DNA of 64,000 bases from assembly GCA_022511465.1 (NCBI GenBank), contig JAFLRM010000012.1, positions 1 through 64,000 on the forward strand, in the 5' to 3' direction. The DNA comes from Acetatifactor sp. (GTDB taxonomy: Bacteria; Bacillota; Clostridia; Lachnospirales; Lachnospiraceae). Of the stretch, positions 25,619 to 34,936 are shown one piece after another (within the stretch, counting starts at the first letter, position 1; every line of letters starts with the position of its first letter). Made by a program: the position numbers and the translations under genes. The notes below the pieces were generated by a model. It did no database searches. It was not told the DNA's origin and was given only the letters and a program-made list of their open reading frames with translations.

Positions 25619-27043
25619 TCACAGACACCTAAGTCCTTTGGGATAATGATTCTTCATCACACTGCCCGCAAGCTTTCCCCATCCCATGCTGAAACCATCT
25701 ACGCAGATCAGGTACCAGCCTTTCTCTCCCTCCGCGGAAAAGGTCTGGCCGCACAAATACGCCTTTGCCGAATCATCCTGCGAAGACAGATCCCACATAT
25801 GCTTTGTCTCACCGGGCGCAAGAGCCAACGCCAGCGCGTGAGCGGGCTCAAACCGGTTCTTTTTCAGCGTCCCCATATGCAGTCCGGGGCGCAGAACTTT
25901 CAATCCCTTTACCGCGGGCATTCCCTCTGTAACCCAGTAGATATGATCTCCAAACTTTATGCAGCAGCCATTTCCCAACAATCTCTTTTGCAACTCCGGC
26001 GACAGCTCTTCCCGTACAAAGGTGGTATAATCTCCCAACTCTTTTTCAGACGCGCTTCTCTCCAATCCGACTGAGGGTACAGCCATATATCCCTCGGGCA
26101 GATTGCCGTCCTTCTCCAGCACTGCCGCAAAATGTCCTTCCCCCGCCACAAACTGAGGCCACAGGTGCAAAGCATCCTCCAGATGGGGAGCGGGAGCTTC
26201 CGTCCATTCCGCAATCCCATTCCCAAGACGAAGAGCCTGCTGCCGAAGTATACTCTTCACCGGCTCCGCGGGCAAGATATGAAACTCCGGATGTGCTGCT
26301 ACAAAGCGGCTGATGCTGCCCTCGTTTTCCAAGGGGGCAAATGTGCAGGTAGAGTACACCAACCTGCCGCCCGGGCGCAGCATGCGCGCCGCGCACTTCA
26401 ATATATGATCCTGCCTCTCAGCGCAGAGTCTCACATTCTCCGGGCTCCATTCGCCGCAGGCATCCTCGTTCTTCCGAAACATCCCCTCGCCGGAACAGGG
26501 CGCATCCACCAATATGCGGTCGAAATATTCCGAAAATACCTCCGCCAGACGCTCCGGTGTCTCGTTGGTGACACAGGCATTTACCACGCCCATGCGCTCT
26601 ACATTTTCCGACAAAATCTTCGCCCGGGCAGGATGAATCTCATTGCAGATCAAAAGCCCCTGTCCCTGCAGAGCTGCCGCGATCTGTGTGCTCTTTCCTC
26701 CCGGCGCCGCACACAGATCCAAGATGCGCTCCCCCGGCTGCACGCCAAGGAGCGTCACCGGTGCCATGGCGCTGGGTTCCTGAATGTAGTACAATCCGGC
26801 CTGATGATAAGGGTGTTTGCCGGGCTGTTCTTCCTTTCCGTAATAGTAACCGTCCTCCGCCCAGGGAACCTTTTTCAGGGAAAAGGGCAACTGTTCCGGT
26901 GTGATCCGCGCGCCGTCCGCCGACTTCTTCAGGGGATTTATGCGCAGTGCCTGATACCTGTCCTGCTCATAGCTGTCTAAAAAGGCCGCATATTCTTCAC
27001 CCAGCATGTCCTTCATGCGTTCACAAAAAAGCTCCGGCAGCAT
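25619..27043 (-). CDS. RsmF-like NOL1/NOP2/Sun rRNA methyltransferase
   Basis: 474 residues, a cytosine-5 RNA methyltransferase. The N-terminal region has 'RYQALRINPLKKSADGA'. The SAM site is 'ILDLCAAPGGKSTQIAA', motif IV 'ILVDAPCSGEGMFRK' has a catalytic-type Cys, and motif VI 'LVYSTCTFAPLENE' has the nucleophilic Cys. The long C-terminal extension (about 300-474) fits the RsmF-type C-terminal and PUA-like domains. GGAGGG precedes the ATG. The substrate (16S or 23S rRNA) is not decided by sequence. Confidence 0.92.
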   Translation of the reverse strand: MLPELFCERMKDMLGEEYAAFLDSYEQDRYQALRINPLKKSADGARITPEQLPFSLKKVPWAEDGYYYGKEEQPGKHPYHQAGLYYIQEPSAMAPVTLLGVQPGERILDLCAAPGGKSTQIAAALQGQGLLICNEIHPARAKILSENVERMGVVNACVTNETPERLAEVFSEYFDRILVDAPCSGEGMFRKNEDACGEWSPENVRLCAERQDHILKCAARMLRPGGRLVYSTCTFAPLENEGSISRFVAAHPEFHILPAEPVKSILRQQALRLGNGIAEWTEAPAPHLEDALHLWPQFVAGEGHFAAVLEKDGNLPEGYMAVPSVGLERSASEKELGDYTTFVREELSPELQKRLLGNGCCIKFGDHIYWVTEGMPAVKGLKVLRPGLHMGTLKKNRFEPAHALALALAPGETKHMWDLSSQDDSAKAYLCGQTFSAEGEKGWYLICVDGFSMGWGKLAGSVMKNHYPKGLRCL

Positions 27044-27279
27044 ACTTTTCCCTCCTGCGTTTCATTCAGCAAACATTCCCCAGATTTATTACCTCATCAC
27101 ACCAGATTATTCTACCATAAAAAGAGGGAATTTAGAAGAAGCAGTTCCCTTGCTCCGCACTTGCTTTTCTTTCTGCCAACCTTTATAATTTTATTGGTAT
27201 CTTAAGATTGTAGTTAAAATGTGATCTATAAAAAATTTAAATTTTGCAACATATAAGTCCATCCGAACGGAGATCAATT

Positions 27280-28440
27280 ATGAGAATTAAAAATATGGCG
27301 AAACTGTTCCTGATCATTACCGGTGCTCTGGCACTGTCCGGCTGCGGCGCCTCCGCCGGGGGTGCTCGCGTCCCTGAGTCGGAAACGCCTCCCTCGCAAA
27401 TGTCGGAGAGCGACCGCGGGACAACTGCTGCCCACGAGAAAGGACGAGATGGAGCTGAGATACAAGAAAACAATAATTTCACCACACCGGACGATGCCGA
27501 CTCACAACATTTAGGCGGTACGGCAAATGACACTTATGTCACAACACATGGTGCACTTCACGTATCAAATGGCCAACTGGTAGATAAGGACAATTCCCCT
27601 GTCCAGCTCTACGGCATGTCCACCCACGGTCTCGCCTGGTTTCCCCAGTATGTAAATTATAATGCCTTCCGGACCCTGCGCGACGACTGGAACACCAACT
27701 GTGTGCGCCTTGCCATGTACACCGCAGAGTATGGCGGCTACTGTACCGGCGGCGATCGTGAGGAGCTGAAGCGCCTCGTGAAAAACGGTGTGGAGTACGC
27801 CACCGATCTTGGCATGTATGTGATCATCGACTGGCACATTTTGAGCGACCAGGATCCCAACGTGTACAAGGAGGATGCTCTGGCCTTTTTTGAGGAAATG
27901 TCCGCGGAGTATGCGGATCACGACAACGTGATCTACGAGATCTGCAACGAGCCTAACGGTTATGCCACATGGGACAGCGTAAAGGCCTATGCGGGGGAAG
28001 TGATCCCCGTTATCCGGGCGAACGACAGCGACGCTGTGATCCTGGTGGGTTCCCCTACATGGAGTCAGGATATTGACAAGGCCGCCGCAGATTCTCTTAA
28101 CTTTGACAACATCCTGTACACTCTGCATTTCTATGCCGGCACCCACAAAGACGATCTGCGCAGCCGTCTGGAGAGCTGTGCCGAGAACGGCCTTCCGGTG
28201 TTTGTCAGCGAGTTTGGCATGTGTGACGCCTCGGGTAACGGTGCCAATGACTTTGACTCTGCGACACAGTGGATGGAGCTTTTGGATTGTTACAGTATCA
28301 GTTACATGTGCTGGAACCTAGCCAACAAGGACGAGAGCAGCAGCGTCTTTTTGTCGGGAAATGAAAAAGTCTCCGACTGGACTGCCGAAGACTTGAGCGA
28401 AGCGGGCAACTGGATCCGAGAACATTTCCGCTCCAAATGA
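27280..28440 (+). CDS. Glycoside hydrolase family 5 lipoprotein
   Basis: 386 residues from MRIKNMAKLFL, with a GGAG upstream. A signal peptide ends in a lipobox 'LALSGC', so the protein is lipid-anchored outside the cell. A disordered linker to about residue 90 precedes a GH5 barrel. The motifs are 'VIIDWHIL', 'IYEICNEPNG' (acid/base Glu224) and 'VFVSEFGM' (nucleophile Glu311). It is likely an endoglucanase or related beta-glucanase; GH5 specificity cannot be read by eye. It stands alone, convergent with the arginase-like gene 2 bases away. Confidence 0.93.
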   Translation: MRIKNMAKLFLIITGALALSGCGASAGGARVPESETPPSQMSESDRGTTAAHEKGRDGAEIQENNNFTTPDDADSQHLGGTANDTYVTTHGALHVSNGQLVDKDNSPVQLYGMSTHGLAWFPQYVNYNAFRTLRDDWNTNCVRLAMYTAEYGGYCTGGDREELKRLVKNGVEYATDLGMYVIIDWHILSDQDPNVYKEDALAFFEEMSAEYADHDNVIYEICNEPNGYATWDSVKAYAGEVIPVIRANDSDAVILVGSPTWSQDIDKAAADSLNFDNILYTLHFYAGTHKDDLRSRLESCAENGLPVFVSEFGMCDASGNGANDFDSATQWMELLDCYSISYMCWNLANKDESSSVFLSGNEKVSDWTAEDLSEAGNWIREHFRSK

Positions 28441-28442
28441 GA

Positions 28443-29231
28443 TTAAATATATTTTTTCAGAAGCCGGTACAACTCCGTATTGGTCTGCTCATTGATGCGA
28501 CGAACCTCCGCCGCCTGACCGAGCGGGGCATCCGGCAATTCCCCACAGATATCTGCCCCCAAGAGACGACTTCTCTGGCAACAGTCCTCCAAAATTTTCT
28601 TTAACAGAGGAAGAGACATGTGCCCCTGATCCCAGTTGGTGCGGGCATGCTCCTCAAATAGCACATCCTTGTCAATAGACAAATAGAGGGGCCGCTTTGT
28701 ATCCACCTGTTCCCAGATGTCCTGCAACAACTTGTGCAGCCCTCCTTCCGACTCCGCGGCGTTTTCCGCCATCTCAAGTTCTTCCCAACTGACACACAAA
28801 AGCTTCTCTTGATCACCTATTTCAATCTCCTCTATGGTCTCTTTCGACGGTCCGATCAAGACTAGCTTCCCCAAATTTTTATCCTCCTCCAACACCTGCT
28901 TGGCCCATGCGCCGCAGCTGATCAGCTCCGGTATCAGAGTCGGCTTCATGTCGTTGTGGTTGTCAAAAAAGAGCAGATTGTAGGGTTCCTCAACACGCCG
29001 GACAAAGAGCGCAGTCATATAGTGATAATTACCCGAGTCAATAAAATGAATTCCACGCAGAGGATAGACAGCGATCCTTTTTTGCAATTCTTCTTCCGCT
29101 TCCTCTGTGCAGTACATATCCGTCCCCTCAATGTCAGTGCAGTCCAGATAGTGCAGATCCGGAAATAGCTCTATCCAATCTTTAGAATATGTATGTGTAA
29201 GATCCATGATAAGATCTGCGGTATCCTGCAT
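28443..29231 (-). CDS. Arginase/ureohydrolase-fold protein
   Basis: 262 residues from MQDTADLIMDLTHTYSKDW; this ATG has AAAGGA 8 bases upstream, whereas the in-frame ATG 22 codons earlier has a poorer site. The metal motifs of the arginase superfamily are present: 'LLFFDNHNDMK' (DxHxD) and 'LYLSIDKDVLF' (SxDxD), then 'LLGADICGE'. Overall identity to true arginase or agmatinase is low and the substrate is unknown; related clostridial proteins are annotated only as arginase family. It is convergent with the GH5 gene. Confidence 0.82.
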   Translation of the reverse strand: MQDTADLIMDLTHTYSKDWIELFPDLHYLDCTDIEGTDMYCTEEAEEELQKRIAVYPLRGIHFIDSGNYHYMTALFVRRVEEPYNLLFFDNHNDMKPTLIPELISCGAWAKQVLEEDKNLGKLVLIGPSKETIEEIEIGDQEKLLCVSWEELEMAENAAESEGGLHKLLQDIWEQVDTKRPLYLSIDKDVLFEEHARTNWDQGHMSLPLLKKILEDCCQRSRLLGADICGELPDAPLGQAAEVRRINEQTNTELYRLLKKYI

Positions 29232-29421
29232 CCAAAAATTCCTTTCTGTGCCCTGACTCCAGCGATTCGTCCATAATATCTGCCTTTCATTATACATTCT
29301 GCTGCCCTTGAAATCAACTCTCGGATCCTGTGGATACTATTGCTATTTCCGCCTTGTTTCGCTAAAATAAAAGAAATAAAACTCAAACTTATGAGAAGTG
29401 AATGATAGAGGAGATACCGTT

Positions 29422-30438
29422 TTGGACGAAAACAAAAATATATCCGCCAAAGATAGAAAAATTCTGTATATCAGCCTAAGTGTTCTTTTTGCCATTCTTC
29501 TGATCGGCACTGTCCTAATCTTTGCCAATGCCTTTTCCATGCAGAAAAAGGTGGGCAACTATACGATACAGCTGGAGCAATACTGTGTAGAATATTCGGA
29601 GGAATATGATTACAGCGATCTGTACACGGCAGAGTACCCCCGCATAGAAACCCTCGACAAAGATGTAGATGAATCCCTGAATGCTCTGATGTACGACACG
29701 GCTATGGACAGGATCAATTACTGGCATCTGGAACCGGATGATTCGGTCCGAGCCTTTCAGGAAGAATATTTCTCGCTCTTTTGCAGTGATGTGCGATGCG
29801 AGGTAGGCTATCACAACCCTTATCTTATGAGTATCGTTTTTCGGGAAATATACACCACAGACAACCCTGTCTCAGGCGCCAAATACACTGAGCGGGCACT
29901 CAATATGGATCTGCTGGAAGGAGAGGTTTACGAATTGTCCGATATTTTATACATTGACGAAGACTTCGTGCGTCTGTGGATAACTTCCTACAATGAGGCG
30001 CACAGTGATCCGTTTGCTTTGAACGATGAAACGGTAGCGACTTTTCTCGCATGGTTTCAGGGGAAGGGCGAGGAACTCAGCTCCTTCTATGAATTTCGCT
30101 CTTACTTTTATATCACTGAAGACAAGGATTTTATTATAGGAATTTCCATCGATCCAAACACGGCGGCTGCAAATTATGATGTATACTGTCTGCACAACAG
30201 CGCATGGAATACCAAATTGACGGCCCAGCAGCTGGAGCCTTATCAGAACATGACAACACGTTTCTGGGGAGGATATAGTCTTACGGAAGAAGCCGGGGAG
30301 ATCATCCCCTGCAATAATTGGAAGAAAAATCTATGGTTTGGGGAGGGATCATCCGCATGGGAATACTGGGAAGCACACGATTATTTACAGGGAGACGCCT
30401 TTTGGGATGCCTTTTTACATGCAGCCTCACACTCTTGA
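29422..30438 (+). CDS. Membrane-anchored extracellular protein, unknown function
   Basis: 338 residues. The TTG at 29422 is the likely start: GAGGAGAT lies 7 bases upstream, inside the longer frame that opens with a GTG at 29398. One N-terminal span (about residues 15-38, 'LYISLSVLFAILLIGTVLIF') anchors an external alpha/beta domain with 'YSEEYDYSDLYTAEYPRIET' and 'YLMSIVFREIYTTDNPVSGA', reminiscent of DUF3298-type folds. The last 82 bases also encode the start of the next gene in another frame. Confidence 0.65.
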   Translation: MDENKNISAKDRKILYISLSVLFAILLIGTVLIFANAFSMQKKVGNYTIQLEQYCVEYSEEYDYSDLYTAEYPRIETLDKDVDESLNALMYDTAMDRINYWHLEPDDSVRAFQEEYFSLFCSDVRCEVGYHNPYLMSIVFREIYTTDNPVSGAKYTERALNMDLLEGEVYELSDILYIDEDFVRLWITSYNEAHSDPFALNDETVATFLAWFQGKGEELSSFYEFRSYFYITEDKDFIIGISIDPNTAAANYDVYCLHNSAWNTKLTAQQLEPYQNMTTRFWGGYSLTEEAGEIIPCNNWKKNLWFGEGSSAWEYWEAHDYLQGDAFWDAFLHAASHS

Positions 30439-31415
30439 TCCTGCCCTCCACTTCCGTACAGGCGGCGGAATCGCCATACTCCATCCTCTATGAATATGAC
30501 GAGAGTGATCCCCTGTTTGAGGAAAACGTTATAAAATTGTGGGGAGCAGATACAGACATGTATGAGGTTGTCCCTGGAGACACTCTGTGGAGTATTGCAG
30601 ACAGATTGCTGGGAGAAGGCGCACGATATCAGGATCTGGCGACCTCCAATTCCGACATCATATCCGATCCGGATCTCATCTATCCCGGAATGCAGCTGCA
30701 ACTGAACCAGATCTATTATATTCCGAAGGGTAGAAGCGGCAGCTACAGTGAAAGGGAGTACTCTATGAACTTTCCCCGGAGCTGGACGGTGGGCGTACTC
30801 TCTCAAGACGACCTGTGGGCCAACTTTACTTTATTCGGTGATGGCATCTGCGATATTGCCTGTTTGATACAGGATAAGGAATCCGTCACCGTAGACACCA
30901 CCCGAGATTGGGAGGCTTGCCTGCACCGCATTCAGGAATATGTGAACGGCGAGCAGGGGGATTGGAACGGTTACGTTTCCGATCTGCAATTTGAACACTA
31001 CCGGACAGAACTGTCCGAGGATCTGTATCTGTACTCTTATGTCTATCATGTGGATGTGACCCGCCTCGGTTCAGACGAACCTTTGGATGTCAATGTCTGT
31101 GTGGGTTTAAAACTAACAGAGCATATTCAGGCACAGTTTGTAGGTTTTGCTCTTGATTACGATATACGCAGCACCGTCCGCTATGTGACCGCCAGCTTTC
31201 GGGAATCGGAGGACGTCCCCTCGCAAGATTTTAACGTCAACTCCTCCGGTATGCAGATCTTCCCGGCTTATTCCTGGCAGGAAGACGGACTGTTCAATGC
31301 CTTCCCCTGGGTAGACAGCTATTTTAAAAATATTATAGATGCGATCACAGGTGAGACGGGGGAGGAGCTGTCCCCAAGAGAGAAACTTCTGGATCAGATG
31401 GGATTGATACACTAA
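30357..31415 (+). CDS. Secreted LysM-domain protein
   Basis: 352 residues from MGILGSTRLFTGRRLL; a GGAGGG lies 8 bases upstream. The signal peptide ends near 'STSVQAAES'. The LysM module (about residues 68-115) has 'YEVVPGDTLWSIADRLLGEG' and 'NSDIISDPDLIYPGMQLQL', which binds peptidoglycan glycan. The remaining 220 residues are an unknown external domain. The start lies 82 bases inside the upstream gene in a different frame, an unusually long overlap that implies strong coupling. Confidence 0.8.
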   Translation: MGILGSTRLFTGRRLLGCLFTCSLTLLILPSTSVQAAESPYSILYEYDESDPLFEENVIKLWGADTDMYEVVPGDTLWSIADRLLGEGARYQDLATSNSDIISDPDLIYPGMQLQLNQIYYIPKGRSGSYSEREYSMNFPRSWTVGVLSQDDLWANFTLFGDGICDIACLIQDKESVTVDTTRDWEACLHRIQEYVNGEQGDWNGYVSDLQFEHYRTELSEDLYLYSYVYHVDVTRLGSDEPLDVNVCVGLKLTEHIQAQFVGFALDYDIRSTVRYVTASFRESEDVPSQDFNVNSSGMQIFPAYSWQEDGLFNAFPWVDSYFKNIIDAITGETGEELSPREKLLDQMGLIH

Positions 31416-31445
31416 GCAGGCGTACAGTAAAGAGGGAAACTGTTT

Positions 31446-32123
31446 ATGAGATTATTGTTAGCGGAAGACGAGGAAGAACTGTCACGGGCGCTGGTCACCG
31501 TCTTAAAACACAACAATTATTCTGTGGATGCCGTGTACAACGGTCAGGATGCGTTGGACTATCTGGAGACCGGTGTATACGATGGTGCCATCCTGGATAT
31601 TATGATGCCCAAGATGGACGGCATAACCGTGCTCAAAAAAGTGCGCGCTTCCGGCAGCTCCCTGCCTGTTTTATTATTGACTGCCAAAGCGGAGATCGAT
31701 GACCGAGTCAACGGTCTGGACAGCGGGGCGGATGACTACCTCACAAAGCCTTTTGCCATGAAGGAGCTTTTGGCCCGCATACGCGCCATGACCAGGCGAC
31801 AGGCCGAGACCACAGATGCCACTCTCAGCTTTGGCAACATCGCATTAGATCGCGCCACCTACCAGCTCTCCGGTCCTAAGGACGCCCTGCGCCTTTCAGG
31901 CAAAGAATTTCAGATGCTGGAAATGCTCTTAGTCAATCCCGGGCAGGTAATCTCCGCAGAGCAGTTTATGGATAAGATCTGGGGTTTTGACAGCGAGGCG
32001 GAGACTAATGTGGTGTGGGTCTACCTCTCCTATCTGCGCAAGAAGCTGACCGCGCTTGGCTCCAACGTGTCCATCAAGGCTACCCGCGGCGTGGGCTACT
32101 CTGTGGAGGTACAAAATGATTAA
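31446..32123 (+). CDS. OmpR-family response regulator
   Basis: 225 residues with receiver domain (1-115) and winged-helix effector domain (130-222). The phosphoacceptor is Asp51 in 'GAILDIMMPKMDG'; acidic pocket 'AEDEEE', Thr in 'LLLTAKA' and Lys in 'YLTKPFA' are all present. The DNA-binding part shows 'LSGKEFQMLEMLLVNPGQVI' and 'VWVYLSYLRKKL'. It overlaps the kinase gene by 8 bases. A direct-repeat site upstream of the operon at 35130 is a candidate target. Confidence 0.95.
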   Translation: MRLLLAEDEEELSRALVTVLKHNNYSVDAVYNGQDALDYLETGVYDGAILDIMMPKMDGITVLKKVRASGSSLPVLLLTAKAEIDDRVNGLDSGADDYLTKPFAMKELLARIRAMTRRQAETTDATLSFGNIALDRATYQLSGPKDALRLSGKEFQMLEMLLVNPGQVISAEQFMDKIWGFDSEAETNVVWVYLSYLRKKLTALGSNVSIKATRGVGYSVEVQND

Positions 32124-33378
32124 AAAACTTCGCTATCAGTTTATTGCCATCGCCATGTGCTCCATGGCTGCCGTATTGTTTCTTCTGATTGGCGGCATCA
32201 ACGTCGCCAACTATGTCAATATAAACCGCACCGCTGATCTGCGCTTGGATCTTTTGTCAGAGAACGGAGGGAGATTTGATGGCGGCATGCCGCCAAAGCC
32301 TAACACTTCTTTTGACAGAGACAGGCGCCGCGACCGATTTGCGGAAATGTCTGCGGAGACGCCCTTTGAGACTCGTTTTTTCACTGTAGTATTAAAACCG
32401 GACGGCACTGTGATGTCCGTGAACACCGGCCAGATTGCTGCAGTCTCCACTGCAGATGCCAGCAAATATGCCTCTGCACTTTGGGAGGATGGCAAGGAGG
32501 ACGGCTACATTGGCTTTTACAAATATCGCGCAATCCCCGTGTCCGGCACCCTGGGCGAAGACAACATCATGTACATCTTTTTGGACTGTCAGCGGGATCT
32601 GATCTCTTTTCGCTCTTTTTTGCTGATCAGTGTTGCCGCCAGCCTTTTGGGGATGCTGCTTGTGTTTTTGTTGGTGATGTATTTCTCCAAGCGTCTGGTG
32701 AAACCTGTAGCGGAAAGCTATGAGAAACAGAAACGCTTTATCACGGATGCCAGCCACGAGTTGAAAACGCCTCTCACCATCATTGATGCCAACACGGAAG
32801 TGCTGGAGATGACGACCGGCGAAAATGAATGGACTGTCAGCATTCACAACCAGATCAAACGTCTCAGTTCCCTGACTCAGAAACTGGTTTTTCTCTCCCG
32901 CATGGACGAGGGGAATGCAGAAACTTTGACTATGCTGGACTTTTCTCTGAGTGATGCGGTGGTGGAAACAGCTAAGCCTTTTGAGGCGGTGGCTGCGACA
33001 CAAGGAAAAGACCTTTCCTTAAACATTACCCCAAATCTTTCCTACTGTGGCGACGAGGCCTCCATTCGGCAGCTGGTGTCCCTCCTTTTGGACAACGCCG
33101 TAAAATATTCCACGGACAAAGGAAGCATCCGCCTGACCTTGCAGGCCAATGGCAAAAATAAGGTGCTGACTGTCTGGAATACCGCTCAGGGGCTGACTCT
33201 CGGCAGACAAGATGTGCTGTTTGACCGTTTCTACCGCCCGGACGCCTCCCGCAATTCTGCCACCGGAGGGTTTGGCATTGGACTTTCTGTGGTACAGGCT
33301 ATTGTGAATGCGCATAAAGGGAAGATTACCGCAAAGAGTGAAGACGGGGAGTCGATCTTGTTCACGGTGGTGCTGTGA
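32116..33378 (+). CDS. Sensor histidine kinase
   Basis: 420 residues from MIKKLRYQFIAIAM (GGAGG upstream). Topology is TM1 at about 8-30, an external sensor of about 135 residues rich in Arg and Asp, and TM2 at about 170-192. The H box 'FITDASHELKTPLTI' is near 210, the N box 'LVSLLLDNAVKYS' near 325, and a G box has 'GGFGIGLSVV'. No clear HAMP domain separates TM2 from the dimerisation helices. It is the cognate kinase of the regulator it overlaps. Confidence 0.94.
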   Translation: MIKKLRYQFIAIAMCSMAAVLFLLIGGINVANYVNINRTADLRLDLLSENGGRFDGGMPPKPNTSFDRDRRRDRFAEMSAETPFETRFFTVVLKPDGTVMSVNTGQIAAVSTADASKYASALWEDGKEDGYIGFYKYRAIPVSGTLGEDNIMYIFLDCQRDLISFRSFLLISVAASLLGMLLVFLLVMYFSKRLVKPVAESYEKQKRFITDASHELKTPLTIIDANTEVLEMTTGENEWTVSIHNQIKRLSSLTQKLVFLSRMDEGNAETLTMLDFSLSDAVVETAKPFEAVAATQGKDLSLNITPNLSYCGDEASIRQLVSLLLDNAVKYSTDKGSIRLTLQANGKNKVLTVWNTAQGLTLGRQDVLFDRFYRPDASRNSATGGFGIGLSVVQAIVNAHKGKITAKSEDGESILFTVVL

Positions 33379-33403
33379 GCGGGTTATATACACTTTTTGA
33401 GCA

Positions 33404-33430
33404 TAAGAAAAGGACGGGGTAAACCGTCCT
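33404..33430 (-). terminator. Terminator of the AT-rich cassette
   Basis: On the minus strand AGGACGG pairs with CCGTCCT around a 6-base loop and is followed by TTTTCTT. It closes the three-gene minus-strand cassette and lies 26 bases past the kinase stop. Confidence 0.75.
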
Positions 33431-33459
33431 CACTAAACTCAATTATTTTGATGAACTTG

Positions 33460-34011
33460 TTATAATTCTTCGTAAGTATCTGTATACCTTTCTAACATAA
33501 AAAAAACATTAGCATAAGAAAAAATGTCATTTAGCTTAAAACATTTTGAATAATATAATGCCTTACAAGTATTTTCCACATAAGACATACTCCCTTCACC
33601 TTCAATATAGGTATCAGGAATAACAATAGAATATTTTTCTCCTATTAAGTCTGCTTTGTATAACTCCACAATATTTAATGCACAATAAAAAGCCAAATAC
33701 TCATTTGCTAATAACAATTGCAAAGGTAAACCCGCAATTTTCCTATTTACTTTTACTACTTTTGCTTTTAAAATTGCCACCATCATAATTGAAGCAATTT
33801 TATGCCTATCCATTGGATTGGACTCATGCTCCATATACAATTTTCTTATATCTTTTCTATATGACTCATAAAAATAATAAACATATTTTAACCTATTCTT
33901 TCGAAAAGATAATGCATCTCCATTAAAATCGTTTTCATCTATGTCTTTTAGTTCAATATAATACTTTTCTATTACTTGCTTTGAAAATGCTGAAAAATCA
34001 CTAAATGTCAT
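33460..34011 (-). CDS. Cassette gene C: soluble helical protein, unknown
   Basis: 183 residues, AT-rich, beginning MTFSDFSAFSKQVIEKYY. It reads as all-alpha and charged, with 'NRLKYVYYFYESYRKDIRKL' and 'HKIASIMMVAILKAKVVKVN'. No membrane segment long enough, metal site or nuclease motif is visible. It overlaps the small membrane gene by 11 bases and is the last gene before the terminator. Not recognised; could be an effector or regulator acting with the two membrane proteins upstream. Confidence 0.75.
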   Translation of the reverse strand: MTFSDFSAFSKQVIEKYYIELKDIDENDFNGDALSFRKNRLKYVYYFYESYRKDIRKLYMEHESNPMDRHKIASIMMVAILKAKVVKVNRKIAGLPLQLLLANEYLAFYCALNIVELYKADLIGEKYSIVIPDTYIEGEGSMSYVENTCKALYYSKCFKLNDIFSYANVFFMLERYTDTYEEL

Positions 34012-34207
34012 ATTTCATATCCTTCAAAATAGATCTCGTTTTATACTTATCGATTTCACCAAATCTCTTATCCTTGTTTCGAAATAATGGAAATGGATTT
34101 CTATAAATACAAATCATTTCTGAAAAAGCAGCATATATCAAAGAAATAGCTACTACCAAAAAAACAATCCCCATAAAAATAACCATTTGCCAGCCCTCTT
34201 CTTTCAT
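34001..34207 (-). CDS. Cassette gene B: single-span membrane protein
   Basis: 68 residues: one N-terminal span (about residues 8-31, 'MVIFMGIVFLVVAISLIYAA') and a basic cytoplasmic tail ('RNKDKRFGEIDKYKTRSIL'). It is coupled by a 4-base overlap with gene A and an 11-base overlap with gene C. Not recognised. Confidence 0.7.
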   Translation of the reverse strand: MKEEGWQMVIFMGIVFLVVAISLIYAAFSEMICIYRNPFPLFRNKDKRFGEIDKYKTRSILKDMKYDI

Positions 34208-34719
34208 TTTTCCTTATAATATTCTTTTTCTTTTTCGTTTTCTATACGTACAATCGTGTCATATACCAATTCAAGAATAGGGCTAACACAACAGAACCAA
34301 GAAGTTAAATTGCACCAAATAACCATTGGGGTTGAAATTTCAAAAACGCCCAAAAACAATAAGGTGATTAGTACTGCACAAACCAGTGTAAACAGTGTAA
34401 AACATAAATGAATGAAATTTATTATACCTTTTACCTTAGAAGCTAAATTTTTTGCCAGAACCACACAATCTATAGATATTGAATACATAAACGTTATATA
34501 ACCTATAAAATCTTTTCGTGTTATAAATTCAAAAGGTTCTTTTATAAAAACAGTTGCTGCGATTATTACAAATACAAAAAATTTTAAAATATAAATCATT
34601 TCATATTTGAGCAAAATTTGATAAATATTAAGCTTAAAATCGTTTATTTCTCGTATCTCATTTTCTGTATGTCTTTTTTGTTCTTCTTGCACGTAAGTTC
34701 TCCCTCTCGTCTTTTTCAT
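34204..34719 (-). CDS. Cassette gene A: four-span membrane protein
   Basis: 171 residues starting MKKTRGRTYVQEEQKR, with GAGGT about 9 bases upstream. A charged N-terminus of about 45 residues precedes four hydrophobic segments ('IYILKFFVFVIIAATVFI', 'FIGYITFMYSISIDCVVLA', 'LCFTLFTLVCAVLITLLFL', 'MVIWCNLTSWFCCVSPIL'), then an acidic tail 'RIENEKEKEYYKEK'. The layout of soluble head and clustered spans resembles pore-type effectors in general, but no SLATT or other named domain is recognised. Confidence 0.75.
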   Translation of the reverse strand: MKKTRGRTYVQEEQKRHTENEIREINDFKLNIYQILLKYEMIYILKFFVFVIIAATVFIKEPFEFITRKDFIGYITFMYSISIDCVVLAKNLASKVKGIINFIHLCFTLFTLVCAVLITLLFLGVFEISTPMVIWCNLTSWFCCVSPILELVYDTIVRIENEKEKEYYKEK

Positions 34720-34930
34720 AAAAAATAGACCTCAAGAGTTTCCTTGGTGCCTAAGAAATTCCCAATTAGTACTTCCCCATTTTCCCATTTTACATACGCT
34801 GACCTCGCCCCAGAAAGCTTCTCGTTTAGAGAGTTATGGCTACGAGTCTTTTCCTTTGTCGTTTTCTATCAAAAAAACCACGTCGCGAATTCCGTAAATT
34901 GTGCACTTTGCACGCCCGCAAACCTAATAT
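34720..34930 (-). other. Long leader of the AT-rich cassette
   Basis: About 210 bases separate the promoter at 34937-34965 from the first ATG. The leader is less AT-rich than the genes it precedes and has structure: GTGCA/TGCAC at 34903-34915, CTCGT/ACGAG at 34821-34846, two GAGGTC words (34800s and 34730s) and four G-tracts of three or four in 34750-34815. No open frame of note lies in it, and no known riboswitch is recognised. It may be a regulatory leader or a non-coding RNA. Together with 34966-35069, which is plain AT-rich sequence, it accounts for the gene-free stretch 34720-35129. Confidence 0.5.
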
Positions 34931-34936
34931 GATATT

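Noticed and set aside
29231-29297. Longer start for the arginase-like protein
   Set aside because: The downstream ATG has the better ribosome site; the 22 extra residues show no family pattern, though this remains uncertain.
34750-34815. G-quadruplex in the cassette leader
   Set aside because: Four G-tracts exist, but two loops are well over 7 bases, so a stable quadruplex is doubtful.
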